Positions 50,713-62,742 of a stretch of 64,000 nucleotides of DNA are shown in pieces. Positions within the stretch are counted from its first letter, which is position 1. Each line of letters opens with the position of its first letter. Below the pieces are notes generated by a model. That model had not been told where the DNA came from, made no database searches, and was given only the letters and a program-made list of their open reading frames with translations. This DNA comes from Artocarpus heterophyllus (lineage: Eukaryota; Streptophyta; Magnoliopsida; Rosales; Moraceae), in assembly GCA_025403435.1 (NCBI GenBank), contig CM046353.1, forward strand, positions 20,715,987 to 20,779,986, in the 5' to 3' direction. The position numbers and the translations under genes were made by a program.

Positions 50713-52728
50713 TGTTAGACGTGTATGCCCTAAGGAGTAAAAATGTAATAAACTTTTTGGAGACATTTTTATTAATAAAGAATTTATTTATTATTTATAT
50801 ACCAAATCTTGTCCTCTTTACATTCATATTTGTTGAATGTATGTTAAGCAAAAAAAGTCTGAGACTATCAGTCCAAACCTTTAAGAATTAGGTATATGAT
50901 GGACAAATTATGCAGAAGACACGATTCTTAAGGTGACGATCTAAATCATAAGATCTGGAATTGAGGGAATAAAGTTGGGTGCTTTATTCATGTAAAGATT
51001 GTTATGTTGTCTATATCCCTAATGGGAGATGGTTTGTCCTGACCATCCGACGTGGACTTCATGAATAGAAACATTGACGCATTGTCATAGTGACGATGTG
51101 TTGGATCAGGATATAAAGTGAATTGATTTGGATTAATAATTTTGTCTCGGTAAGTCAATTCACTTTAGGCAATCATTTGTCTTGTATCTTAATCCTGAGA
51201 TAAATAGTGGGCCCATTGTCTTAACTTCTATCTTTTGATGTACCAAAGGGTGACACCTACATTTTAATAGTGGTATGCATGCCGGTACGTTGGAGGCATG
51301 ACTCTTGATAGCATAGACCTGTTATTCGTAGATATGGAATCCATAGCTTCTCTTTAGGAGCAGTGATATCCTCTTATATGTGTTATACTGTAATTGAAAA
51401 ACTGGAGCGCTCAACCATTTGGATACATAGGTGTAACCAAATGACACATCGTCTTTAGATGGTAAGTTTTCCGATGGTGAGATAATAAAACGTAAGATAA
51501 AAATAATCGCGAAGGTAAGACAGAAGTTGTCCTTAAGCCGATTATAGGATAATCTTATGGGGATACGATACTAGTATGATATGTCATAGAGACTTAGCTA
51601 TAAGGGCTTCGTAATTCCATGTAGCTCAAGAGTGCAGCTCCAAGCTTTTAGGTTGAGTAGCGTTGGAGTTGATAATTATGAAATGTATATATGGGATATT
51701 GGGTTTCATAATTATCATGAGCTTGAACTATATAGGTCCATCAGGTTCCCCTTTGCTAGCTCATGAAAATCCTGTAACGATACGGCGTGCTTTTTCAATA
51801 ATTGGAGAGTTATGTCAAATTTATCAAATTGGCTGAAATTCAAAAAAATCAGATAATTCATGTCTGTTTATCGGTTGAATTAATTTTGTGATAAAATTAA
51901 TTCAAGATAAACTTGCTAAATTATCAGGATCATATAATTCATGTCTATTTTTTGGTTGGATTAATTTTGAATTAATTCGAGATAAACTTGTTGAATTATC
52001 AGGAATATTTATTTTCCTAAAGATTATCTAGATAAGACTGTTTTAATCAGATAACTTCTCCATTGGGTTATTTGAATTAAAACTGAGGCTCTATCCTAAG
52101 AATCTCGAGTGAAAAATAAAGATTGCAGGGATCTTTTATCGAAGGTTCGATAGGCCGATCATTAAGTTTGGCCTACTGATGGAGAAGGTTCGCAGGCCGA
52201 TCTGCCATGATCGACAATAAAAGGATCACGCATTTTCTACACAAATTTTATCTGATATTCATCTTGATTTGATTCTTATTCAAATTTTTGAAGTCGTATC
52301 TGATAAGGACTGACTCCTGGGCCCAACCTCTATAAAAATATAGTGAGTTTCTTTATTATTAAGATCAATTGAGAGATTAAGAGTGAAACCCTACTAGTGA
52401 GATTCTGAAACTCCCTGAGAGTTCTTGTTCACAAATCACGAACACTAGCTTTGGGTTCTCCCAATTGGTTGGAAGGAGAGTCGCCTGGTGGAAGAGCTGC
52501 ACATGTGAGCCCACACTCACTCCGATCGTGGATAGAAAATAGCAAAGAAGGCTAGTTAGTTGAGGTTTTTCTAGAACGTTACTTCTCTTCACTGATTGAG
52601 GAAGCTTTTCCAGATTTACAAGGTTAGTAAGATCTAGTTAATTTATGCATATATTGTGTCAAACTTGTGCTTTGGAAAATACTCTAGTATAAAATTTTAA
52701 AATTCTGCTGCGTACTATTTTTCTAACA
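50713..52728 (+). repeat. Copia-A-type LTR nested in Copia-B integrase, 2016 bp
   Basis: The LTR runs TGTTAGACG...CTAACA and matches the Copia-A LTR type. It has CGGCAGGCCG units at 52144-52215 and a TATA-like CTCTATAAAAATATAG near 52330. A perfect inverted repeat with 13-base arms (GATAATTATGAAA, 51671-51683; complement 51704-51716) is conserved in the other LTRs. Left flank CATAA. No matching right duplication was found because the other end of the insertion is deleted. Confidence 0.82.
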
Positions 52729-52730
52729 AT

Positions 52731-52741
52731 TGGTATCAGAG
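52731..52741 (+). other. Primer binding site of the nested copia piece
   Basis: TGGTATCAGAG, a match to the tRNA-iMet primer, two bases after the LTR. It shows that the nested piece is a 5' LTR plus leader, not a solo LTR. Confidence 0.8.
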
Positions 52742-54201
52742 TCAGGGTTTTACATAAATTTACGAGTTTGTGATTGTGCTATATGTGTAAATTATGTGAT
52801 CTTGATCTCTTCTATTCTTAAATTTAATTTTATGGAGAGTTGGCACTCTAAGTTTCTATATATTTTCATATGTTGTCATTGATTATGTGGTGAATGTTTG
52901 TTAATTAATTATCACTGATTAAATTATTATTTAATTATTTATTAATTAATTAATTTATATTGGTTATGGTTCTTTAGAGGTTAGAATATGTATCTAAGTT
53001 TTCTAATGTGACTAGATAGCGGACTATTATCTCCATTTAGCAATTATTATTTAATTTTAAATTTGTAAGAATTTAGTAATTCAATAATCATTCGGAGAAG
53101 ACGGATCTAGAAGGTAGATCTAGAATATGGATGATGGCATTCCTAGGTATTTCCTGAGTCTCTAATTTTATGTTTTTGAATTATTAAAAATAAAATTTAT
53201 AAATTGCTTCAAATTTGTATTTTCTAGAAAGGGGTTATCTCTGCTCGGTCGGCATGCTGAACCCTCCAGTTCGGCAGGCCGATGGTCGTAGGATCAACAG
53301 GCCGGACTATAGGTTCGGTAGGCCGTCAGCGTGGTAGAAATTAAGTGGCTCTGCCAGCAGACCAAACTTTCATGACCTACAGGCTGACCTAAAAAGATCG
53401 ACAGGTTGGACGATCATGACTTGCAAGCCGATCACATAGATCGGCATGCCGACAGAGAGCTGAAAATTTTTTCCAAAAAAGGTATAGTTTTCAATGCAGT
53501 TTTAATTTTAGTTTTGGGACATTTTTGAGAAACACTAAATTTTGAATATGACTAAAAATATGGAGTTTTTGATCGATATGGGATTGAAGACTTAAAGATG
53601 GGCATTACATGAAGAAGGATACAACTTAAGGATTCAAGGATGAAGAATCAATAATATGTTTCGATTATTCTTTTGTAATCTTTATTTTCTATTCTCTAGG
53701 GTGGAACCATAATATTACGGTTATTTATTATTATTTTGCTTGTAGCTTTGCTTGTCTGCATTATAATATAATTTGCTATGTATGTTGATAACATGTTATA
53801 GAGAATAGGGTGTGTCGCTCATATTAAAATTGTTCATGCATGTTTTTAAAATAAAATCTTGATTTCAAAAGAATAAGTGGGTGAGGGTTTTCGAAGAGAG
53901 GACCTACGGCCTCCATCGTTGGTCCATAGGGAGCACATGGTGGTCCCAACCCCAAGGAAGGGGTTTCATCATGTTCAAGGTTGGATCTCTGAAAAGATAA
54001 GGTATTTTAGCGTGGTTTATTGTTGATCACCCCAAGGTGATGATAATAAGCCATGGATAAAATATTAAAATGATGCTTATACACTCATGTTAATTTTATT
54101 ATTAACCTTCCCTAAGAGCTCTGTTAATAAAATTAATGGCCAAAAAATGATCATTAATATATGCTGGATCATACGGGTCTTGGACGGCATATATTAATCA
54201 G
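52742..54201 (+). other. Leader of the nested Copia-A-type piece, cut before gag
   Basis: Similar to the Copia-A leader, with the CGGCAGGCCG cluster at 53247-53455 and the hairpin series at about 53930-54201, including TTAATATATGC/GCATATATTAA. It stops right after the last hairpin (ATATATTAATCAGG) and joins integrase coding sequence, so gag and more are deleted. Confidence 0.75.
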
Positions 54202-56165
54202 GTGAGGATGGAGAAAAGGACATTCTTAAAGCATATTTACGTATGGGGATGTCTGGCTCATTTCTTGTTTAAGGAAACGAATAAGTTGGAAAGCACGTTC
54301 AAAAGTTTGGATGTTTATAGGATATCCAAAAGGGACTAAAGGTGGTTATTTTTATAACCCGAAGGAAAATAAAGTTGTGGTGTCAACTAATGCAATATTC
54401 CTTGAGAAAAGTTATATGGACGACTTTAAGCCTTGAAGCAAAGTGGTGCTCAAGGAGTTGGTGAGTGATTCGATCACTCTAGGGGTTCTGTAATCAGTGT
54501 AGAAAAAGCCAACCAAACATGAACAATAACCTAAGGGGCTTTGGCATAGTGGGAAGATCGGGCGTTAACCCAAGAGGTATATGTTCAATGGTGAAGCCTT
54601 CTTGGCTAAGCTAGTTAAACATGACAGGGATCCTTACACTTATGAAGAGGCTATGGAGGATGTTGATTAGAAACTTTGGACAGAGGCCATAAACACTGAG
54701 ATAAAGTCTATGGAGACTAGTCGGATCTAGGAACTTGAAGATCTTCTCAAAGGGGTAAAACCCTAAGGTGTAAGTGGATCTATAAGAGAAAGAGAGGAGT
54801 GGATGAAAAAGTTGAAACCTATAAGGCTAGACTAGTAGCTAAGGGATACATGCAAAAGGAAAGAATCGATTACGAGAAAACCCTTTTGCTTGTAGCCATG
54901 CTTAAGTTCATTTGCATTCTCATGTCCATAGCTGCCGCTCTCAATTACGAGATTTGGCATATGGATATCAAGACAGCCATTCTAAATGGCAATCTTGATG
55001 AGTCCATTTATATGGTGCAGCCAGACGGATTCAAGGCTAAGGGTCAGAAGGGTAAGGTTTGTAAGCTGTTAAAGTCAATTTATGGACTTAAGTAGGCTTC
55101 CCATTCTTGAAACATAAGATTTGATTAAGTGATTAAGACTTATGGGTTCGCACAAAATATGGATGAACCATGTGTTTAGAAACACATTAAAGATGGAAAG
55201 GTGGTTTTTCTACTGCTCTATGAAGATGACATTTGCTAATTGGCAAGGATGTTGGTGCATTGTCATCAGTCAAATTATGATTGATTAGGCAGTTTGACAT
55301 GAAAGACTTGGGTGAAGCTAATTTTGTTTTCGATATCTAGATCTTTTAGGATAAGAAAAATAGAATGATAGCTTTGTCTCAAGCGAGCTACATAAACAAA
55401 ATTCTCAAAAGGTATGCAATGTAGGATTCTAAGAAAGGCGGACAACCATCTAGGTCTAGAATTACTTTTTCTAAGAAAGACTCACCAAATTCTAATGAAG
55501 AAAGAGACTATATGAAGAAGGTGCCTTATGTTTCGGCAGTGGGTAGTCTCATGTATGTCATGCTTTGCAAACGACTAGATCTTAGATATGCGATCGGGAT
55601 AGTAAGTCAATTTCATTTGGATCCAAGACCAAACTATTGGGTTGTTGTCAAGCATATTTTCAAATACCTGAAAAGCACTCGAGGGTATATACTTGTATAT
55701 TCGAGTGAGGATTTAACACCTCTAAGATATACTTACTCAGATTTCCAATCCTATTTGGATTTGAGAAGATCGACTTTAGATTTTGTGTTTACTTTGGGAA
55801 GTGGTGCTATTGTTTGGAGAAGTGTCCAGCAAGATTGCTCTTTGGATTCAACAATGGAGACTGAGTATGTAGCAACTAGTGATGCTTCAAAAAAAGTAGT
55901 GTGGCTCTGCAAGTTCCTTGGGGATCTTGAGGTAGTTCCTGGTATGGATAAGACAGTATCACTGCATTGTGATAACAGTGCAGTGATAGCATATTTTCAA
56001 GTACCTGAGAAGAGTAAGCATATTGATCGAAAGTATCATGTTTTAAAGGACTTCGTTGAGGGTGGGCATGTTAATATATGCAAAATCACATCTGAGGACA
56101 ATTTAGCTAATCCATTCATGAAGACACTAACTATGCGAGTTTTCGAGAGGCATTCGAAGCTATAG
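54202..56165 (+). pseudogene. Copia-B integrase end, reverse transcriptase and RNase H (broken)
   Basis: The integrase C-terminal end (GYPKGTKGGYFYNPKENKVV near 54320-54380) leads into RT: VAKGYMQKERIDYEK near 54835, HMDIKTAILNG near 54955, and then TAG at 55093-55095 after YGLK, the same place as in Copia-A. The active-site motif reads LLYEDDI near 55220, with Glu for the usual Val/Ile, and a stop follows. RNase H (YSDFQSYLDLRRST near 55735, METEYVATSD near 55855, SKHIDRKYHVLKDF near 56015) is open from 55512 to a TAG at 56163-56165. Several frame changes lie between. Confidence 0.82.
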
Positions 56166-56200
56166 GGATGCGAGATTTGTCATATTTACTCACTTAGTGC

Positions 56201-56211
56201 AAGTGAGAGAT
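56201..56211 (+). other. Polypurine tract of Copia-B
   Basis: AAGTGAGAGAT, directly before the LTR start TGTTAGACATG. Confidence 0.8.
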
Positions 56212-58210
56212 TGTTAGACATGTAAGCCCTAAGGAACAAAAATGTAATATCTTTTTGGAGACATTTTTATCAATAAAGAATTCATTTATTATTCATATAC
56301 CAATTGTTGTCTCCTTCACATTTACATTTGTTGAATGTATGTTAAGCAAACAAAAGTCTAAGATTGTCGGTCTAAACCATAAGAATTAGGCATATGATGG
56401 ACATATTATACGAAGGACATGATTCTTAAAGTGACAGTCTAAATCATAAGATCCACAATTGAGGTAATAAAGTTGGGTGCTTTATTCTTGTAAATATTGT
56501 TATATTGTCTATATCCCTAACAAGAGATGGTTTGTCTTGGTCATCGGAGATGGACTCCGTGAAGAGAAACATTGGTGCATTGTCATCAGTGACGATGTAT
56601 TGTATCGAGACAAAAAATGCAATTGATTTGGATTAACAATTTTGTCTCAAAAAATCAATTCACTTTAGACAATCATATATGTTGTATCTGAATCCTAAGA
56701 TGAACAGTGGGCCCGTTATCTTGACTTATGTCTTTTGATGTACCAAAGGGTGACATCCATATTTTATGTTGGTACATATGCCGATACATTGAAGACATGA
56801 CTCTTGATAGCATAGACCTATTATTCATAGATATGGAATCCATAGCTTCTCTTTAGGAGTCAATGATATCCCCTTATATGCGTTATCATATAATTGGAAG
56901 ACTGGAGCGCTTAACCATTGATACATAGGTGTAATCGAATAATATATTGTCTTTAAATAGTAAGTTTTTTGATAGTGAGATAATGGAAAGCAAGAGAAAA
57001 ATAATCAGGAAGGAAACACAGAATTTATCCATAAGCGGATTACGTATATCCAATGGGGATATAATCCATCATGATAAATCATGGAGACTTAACTATTTGG
57101 GCTTCATAATTTTATATAGTTCAAGAGTATAGCTCTAAGATTTAGTGGAGTAGCATTAGAGTTGATAATTATGAAATATATATCTAGGATATTAGGTTTT
57201 ATAATTATCTAGAGCTTGAACTATTAGGTCCATCAGGTCCTCTATGCTAGCTCATAATAAATCCTATAACGATACGACGTGTTTTTCAATAAATTGGTGA
57301 CTTATGTTAAATTGTTAGATTGGCCAAAATTCAAGTTAATTGGATTTAATAATTCATGTTATTTTATCGGTTGAATTAATTTTGTAATTAATTCAAGATA
57401 AACATGTTATATTGTAGATTGAATTAATGTGGTAAATTAATTCAAGATAAATATGTTGAATTATTGTAGATAATATATTATTTATATCGGTTTATCTATA
57501 TATGACTATTTTAATCAGATAACTTCTCTATTGGGTTATTTGAATTGAAATTGAGGCTCTATAAAAGATACCCGGCTTTAATAAGAAAGGATTTATCCAA
57601 TTGTTTGAGATAGGATATATTGGATCAACCTGTGGAGTAAGAATTAGATTCGAACTCGGAGTTCAGCGATAGCATAGCCGACTGCGGTATACTGGGTGAG
57701 GTTGAACATGGCAGTTAGTGTCCGAATCTGATTATGTGGATTAGACTCTGAAACCAATCCAAACTTGAATTTTGAGGTCTTATCTAATAATGATTGACTC
57801 CAGGTCTAACCTTTATAAATAGGGATTGAGTACTCATAGTTATTTAGATCAATTGAGAAATCAAGAGTGAGCACTCTAGTTTGAAAGTCTCTAAAACTCT
57901 TTGAGAGCTTTTGTTCACAAATACCAAACACTAGTTCTGGGTTTTCTCAATTGGTTTGAAGGAGAGTTATCGAGAAAGAGCTGTACGACATGCACCCACA
58001 TGTACTCCAATCATGAATAGAGAATAGCAAAGAAAACCAGTTAGTTGAGGCTCTTTTAGAATGCCCTTCTCTTCATTAATTTTAGGAGCTCTGCGGAATA
58101 CAAGGTTAGTAAGATCTAATTAATTTATGCATATAGCGTGTCAGACTTATGTTTTGAAAAATACTTTAATTAAAACTTTTAAAATTTACACTACGTACTA
58201 TTTTTCTACA
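56212..58210 (+). repeat. Copia-B 3' LTR, 1999 bp
   Basis: The LTR runs TGTTAGACATG...TTCTACA. It belongs with the LTR at 46310-47531: both share a stretch after TCTATTGGGTT (AAGATACCC, GATTAGACTCTGAA) absent from Copia-A-type LTRs. A TATA-like TTTATAAATAGG lies near 57813. The following base starts a Tat/Athila-class protease remnant. No target duplication is recognisable. Confidence 0.82.
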
Positions 58211-60310
58211 AGATCTTCCAATAATGATAGGAATTTTTGATCTCATGTTCAGCTCGCACGGGGTATCAAAGATGAGAAAGTCCATGGTGTAATTGAACTT
58301 ATCGATTTGCAACAAAACATCTTCTACTATCCCTTGTGGTTGTTTGATTGATCTATCAACCTGTTGTAAGACCATAGATGTAGTCTTAATTTCTCCAAGC
58401 CCTAGTTGCAAGTAAACCAAATGAGGCATGAAGTTGACACTTGCTCCTAGGTCTAACAGCGCTTGTGTGAATTCATGGGTTCCTATGTAGCACTTGATTA
58501 TGGGACATCTAGGATCCTTGTACTTGAGCGGTGCTTTCTGTTTCAGAACTACACTTACTTGTTTAGTCAAGAATTTAGTATTTTTCATATGGTGCTTTCT
58601 TTTCTCAGTGCATGAGTCTTTGATAATCTTGGCATGTGTTTGCATGTGCTTCAAATGTTCCATGACCTCTCATGACATTTCGGTATTTTCCCAACAGGTT
58701 AAAGAGTATGAGGCAAAGGGACCTTCATCGGAAGCTTACTCACTTCTTCTTTTTGTGGTACTGTTTCCTCACTACTCACGTCCGTAATGCTTGTTAATGG
58801 AGTGTTTGGTGTTTTATCGCTTCGAGTTGCTACAAAAATAATTGCTTTGATATTATCCATTTTAGATTTAGAGCTTTGTGCCATGTGTTGACCTCTTGGG
58901 TTGGGTTAAGGTTGAGATGGAAATTTACTGTGTTCTTAAATAGCTAAGGATTCGGTTAATTTTGTGATTTGACTCTTACAGTTTTTGTTTTCTTCCAGCA
59001 GTTGTGTGAGGAATGTTTTTACCTTCTAATTTGTCTTGATTTACGCCTCAATGAATGCATGCAAAGTATCCTCAAGTGGTTTACTTGATAGTCATGGGTT
59101 ATGCTGAGGAGTAGCATATTCCCTTTATGGACGTGCTTGTTGTTCATTTCTCAATTGATTTCCAAATGATTATGCTTGATTCAAATTCCTCCAACTGAGA
59201 TATAGAGGGCTTCTCTAGCCAGGATTGTAGGTTTCTGAGTAGGTGTAAAAGGTTTCATGTATATGCCTAAGGCATTACACTATTCCTTGTACAATCCTTT
59301 CATTTCACCATAAATAGGACAATCTTGTGATTGATGTTCTATCCCTCTGTACACGAAGCATGTACCATGGGAAGCAATCCTTGTGACCGTGTGGATTGCT
59401 CTATCAACTTTTGCATTGAAGGCCTTAATTTGCCTTGTGAGTTTCTCAACCTAAACTTTGAGGTTATCCACTTCCCCTATTGATAAACTCCAACTGTTCG
59501 GAACCTGTTAGTGCTTTCAATAGCACTTGGTCCAGCCCAAGTGTGAGCTTTTTCTGCCAAATCATTTAGGTACTCCATGGCTTCATCTAGGTCTTTGTAT
59601 AGAAATTCTTCATTGCATATCATTTCTATAAATTAATGCTCTCGACTTGTGAGTCTATCATAGAAGTAGCTGATTAGACACCAACTCTTGTATCTGTGGT
59701 GAGGACACTGGTTTAACTACTCCTTAAATCTTTCCTAAACTTGATAGAGTGTTTCATTATCTTTTTGAGAAAAAGTTGAGATTTTTTGTTTGAGATTATT
59801 GGTCTTATGATGCTAGAAGTACATGTCAAAGAAGGCAGTTGTCAGTTCTTCCTATGATCCAATTGATTGAGGCCTTAAAAAATAGAGCCAGCTTTTAGCT
59901 TTATCCTTTAAAGAGAATGGAAAGAATTTCAGTTCGATAAAATCAACAACATCAGCATGATTGTGAGAAGTGGCTATTAACTCCTCAAATTCACGAATAT
60001 GCACGTAAGGATTTTTGCTTTCTAACATGTCAAAGGTCGGCAAAATTTGGATCATGCTAGGATTAAAATCCTGTTATGGCATATTTGGTGGAACATAATA
60101 CATGATGGATTGGGAGTGCCAGACAAATGCAAGTAATCTTTCAACACCCTTTGGGATTCTCTTCACGTTGTGCCATTACTAATGGATTTGAAATTGAGGT
60201 TGTTCGTGGTGAAGCTGAAGAAATGGAGGAGAGTTTGATGATTGTTCACTATGGTTCCCTAAGTCTGGACCTTTAGCAAATCACCCTAGTTCATCTCTTT
60301 GTCGATGCAT
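58211..60310 (-). pseudogene. Tat/Athila-class gypsy Gag-protease remnant (broken)
   Basis: The likely Gag start is the ATG at 60308-60310 (MHRQRDELG), quickly stopped. The same frame is open at 59852-60055 with a Gag domain (ESKNPYVHIREFEEL, FFPFSLKDKAKSWLYFLRP). 58699-58884 has KAIIFVATRSDK, like the TRSGK motif that precedes protease in this group. 58211-58663 holds the protease region: KYKDPRCPIIKCYIG, the active site LLDLGASVNFMP, then LGLGEIKTTSMVLQQVDRSI and a truncated end at IPIIIGR. The frame is lost between these parts. RT and later domains are absent: Copia-B begins here, and its other flank is unrelated. Confidence 0.8.
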
Positions 60311-62742
60311 TAACCCTTAGTGTTCATCTTTTTTTTTATGATTTTTTTTATTAGTAAAACAAAAAAGATAAAAGACAAAATGTTTAGCTTTTCTTTATTA
60401 GGGACGACTAAAGTAGTGAATGAAAAACATTTGTCTTGTTTACTTTGGAGGAATCAGGAGTTATATCCTTTAAGAATGTTCCCAGGAAACATTAGTAGAG
60501 CAAGGCCTCCTTAAAAACTAACCTCCTAGGTCATAACAATATTTCCAGAATGGCTAGTGTCAGGAGAATCTCCAAAAGTAGCTGATTATGGGAAATTTTC
60601 AAAACCAGTGACTAGCCCCTAGACAGAATTTCCTTAAAGCATATTATTCCACAAAACCACAATTTAGTTTTTAAGTTTTATGAAAAACTTAGATCTAAAG
60701 TTTTATGAAATATTATTTATAAGTTCAAAAACCAAAATTGAAACCTAAAACTAGCAAGCAACTAAATAGAGTTCTCAAATAAAGCACAAAATATTTACAA
60801 AAGCTAAAATTAAATTTATTTTTATGATATATATTTTATTTTTTGATTTTTTGAATTTTATTTATTTTTTGAATGGTGAATAGTATGTGAATAGTAATCG
60901 AACAATAACCTACGTGAATAGTAACTTATTTAAGTAAATAATTAACCTACAAATTAAAATGATTATAATTAGAATGTTGGCATGATAAGAGCAGATTACT
61001 TACCTTGTCGTTGTGTTTAATTTGGCAATTTGACGTAAATGTAGCACTTTCCAACAATGGTGCAAAATCTTTGATGTTTAGCCCAAAGTATTTCTCCAAA
61101 TGCAATCGTTTGTAATACAATAAGGGTAGTTTTATATAAAGGGATGTGAAATTTATTAATGGTCACGTTTTAAGAGGTAAGTGAGTTTAACAAAATTAAA
61201 CCTAAAAGAAGGAAAATATATATTTTTCTTTTCTTTAGTGATTTCAAATTTTAAGGTTTAAAACATATAATTAAATTGGTGACGAGTCGCGAATCCTTTA
61301 TATGTTTATTACTGGTATGGATTTCGATTCTAATTAAATTTCTAAAGCATTTGGTTAATTAATTTTTTTCTAGTTAAAACAAGCACAATCACATTTACAA
61401 GATTTTTGAAATCGACAATATTGCAAGTAATAATGGAATAAGAGATATTTTATAAAATTATTAATAAATGTGCCCCAAATGTAATAATTAAATTTGATGT
61501 CACTGTGGAAATCTCTATCACAATTAGAAAATAGAAAAAATAAAATTAATCAAAATTTAATGTATTTTAGTAGAATAATATTTGCGTTAAATTCAATAGG
61601 ACCTCACCTTATGAAATATTTAAATTTGATAATATACCTACCACTAGCATCATTACAGTAAAAGATATTTCATAAAATTTTGTAGAGTTTATTTTTACAA
61701 ATAATTCTAAAGTGACAATAAACCTACCTCCGGCATTAATGCAGTAGATAATTATTTATAAAAATAATAATGTCAATATTGTTGTTCTAAACAATTAATA
61801 CATAAATAAAGCATGACTAAATTTATAAAAAAATCATCAACACAATGGTATCAATTTAGAATATAAGAAAGTATTATTTCTACTAAATTATAAGCATTGT
61901 AACAGCATTATAGAATCAAATTCCACATCCAATAATTATACATATGAAATCATCTCTAACCTCACCACATTACTCTAGCATAGCTTATTAAGCAATTCCC
62001 TAGTGTGTAATAATAAAATACGGAAATATAAGAAAGTTCTATAGAGAAAATATGGAAATAAAATATAAGCACAATTTTATTATGCTTTGCATAGTGTGTA
62101 GCAGAGGCTTTTGCTTCCTTTTATAGGCAAATATTAACACTGTGGGGTATTGTAGAGGAAAGTTTTCTTCGCAGTAGGTAATTTATTATTGTTATTATTA
62201 TTATTTTTTCTTTTTGCATGCATTTCAGCCTTCTTCAGGATGTGAATCTTTGTTTGAGATCCAATGTAATACAAAGCAAGGAAGCAAGGATGCGATAAGA
62301 TCTAGAGTGTTGAAGGCATGGACAAAAGATTGATTTAAAGGCTGTAGTGAATGGAGCGTGGTCTGCTAATGATGACCGTTGGATCAATCTTGGCACTTAA
62401 ATCTCAAAGGCTTGAAAAACAAGTTCTCATGAAGACCACTGTGCTGGATTGGACATGGCTGATCAGAGGTGGACCCTGTTGACAAGCGTCAGACTAATGC
62501 AATCCCTAACGCTGAAACGCAGGCGGCTTAAATTGATTTGTTGGCTGATTTGACAGCTACGAGTGTGCCACATGCCCTCCTTTATCGAAATTCAAATTTC
62601 TTTTGGTTTTGTTGTCACAATTTTGCTCATTGTGACACCGTTTTGCTCCTTTTTTACAAGTAATTAAAATAAAATTAATTATTTTACAAACACAATTTAT
62701 GATAATTACAAAAATATGTATTTTACATTAAAACATACAAAA
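60311..62742. other. Uncharacterised AT-rich region, probably leader/LTR of the Tat/Athila remnant
   Basis: No gene is supported. It lies upstream of the remnant Gag. A TTGGTGACGAGTCGCGAATC stretch near 61276 is GC-rich for the region but I could not assign it to a primer site. An (ATT)n-type microsatellite is near 62186-62208. No clear LTR ends were found. Confidence 0.35.

Larger units (their letters stand above)
45692..58210 (+). mobile_element. Copia-B: rearranged Ty1/copia with a nested Copia-A-type piece
   Basis: In order: rearranged 5' LTR (45692-47531), primer site, leader, gag to integrase (49175-50712), a nested Copia-A-type LTR and leader (50713 to about 54201), integrase end to RNase H (about 54202-56165), polypurine tract and 3' LTR (56212-58210). 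The first and last LTRs belong together: both carry a stretch around AAGATACCC and GATTAGACTCTGAA that the middle LTR lacks. All coding parts are broken. Confidence 0.75.

Noticed and set aside
52377..52592. Minus-strand frame across the copia LTR end region, with a similar one at 20934-21119 on plus
   Set aside because: Both lie in LTR sequence antisense to the transcript, with no recognisable protein family.
61270..61300. Possible primer binding site for a gypsy element
   Set aside because: No adjacent LTR terminus, and the match to a tRNA 3' end could not be verified from sequence alone.
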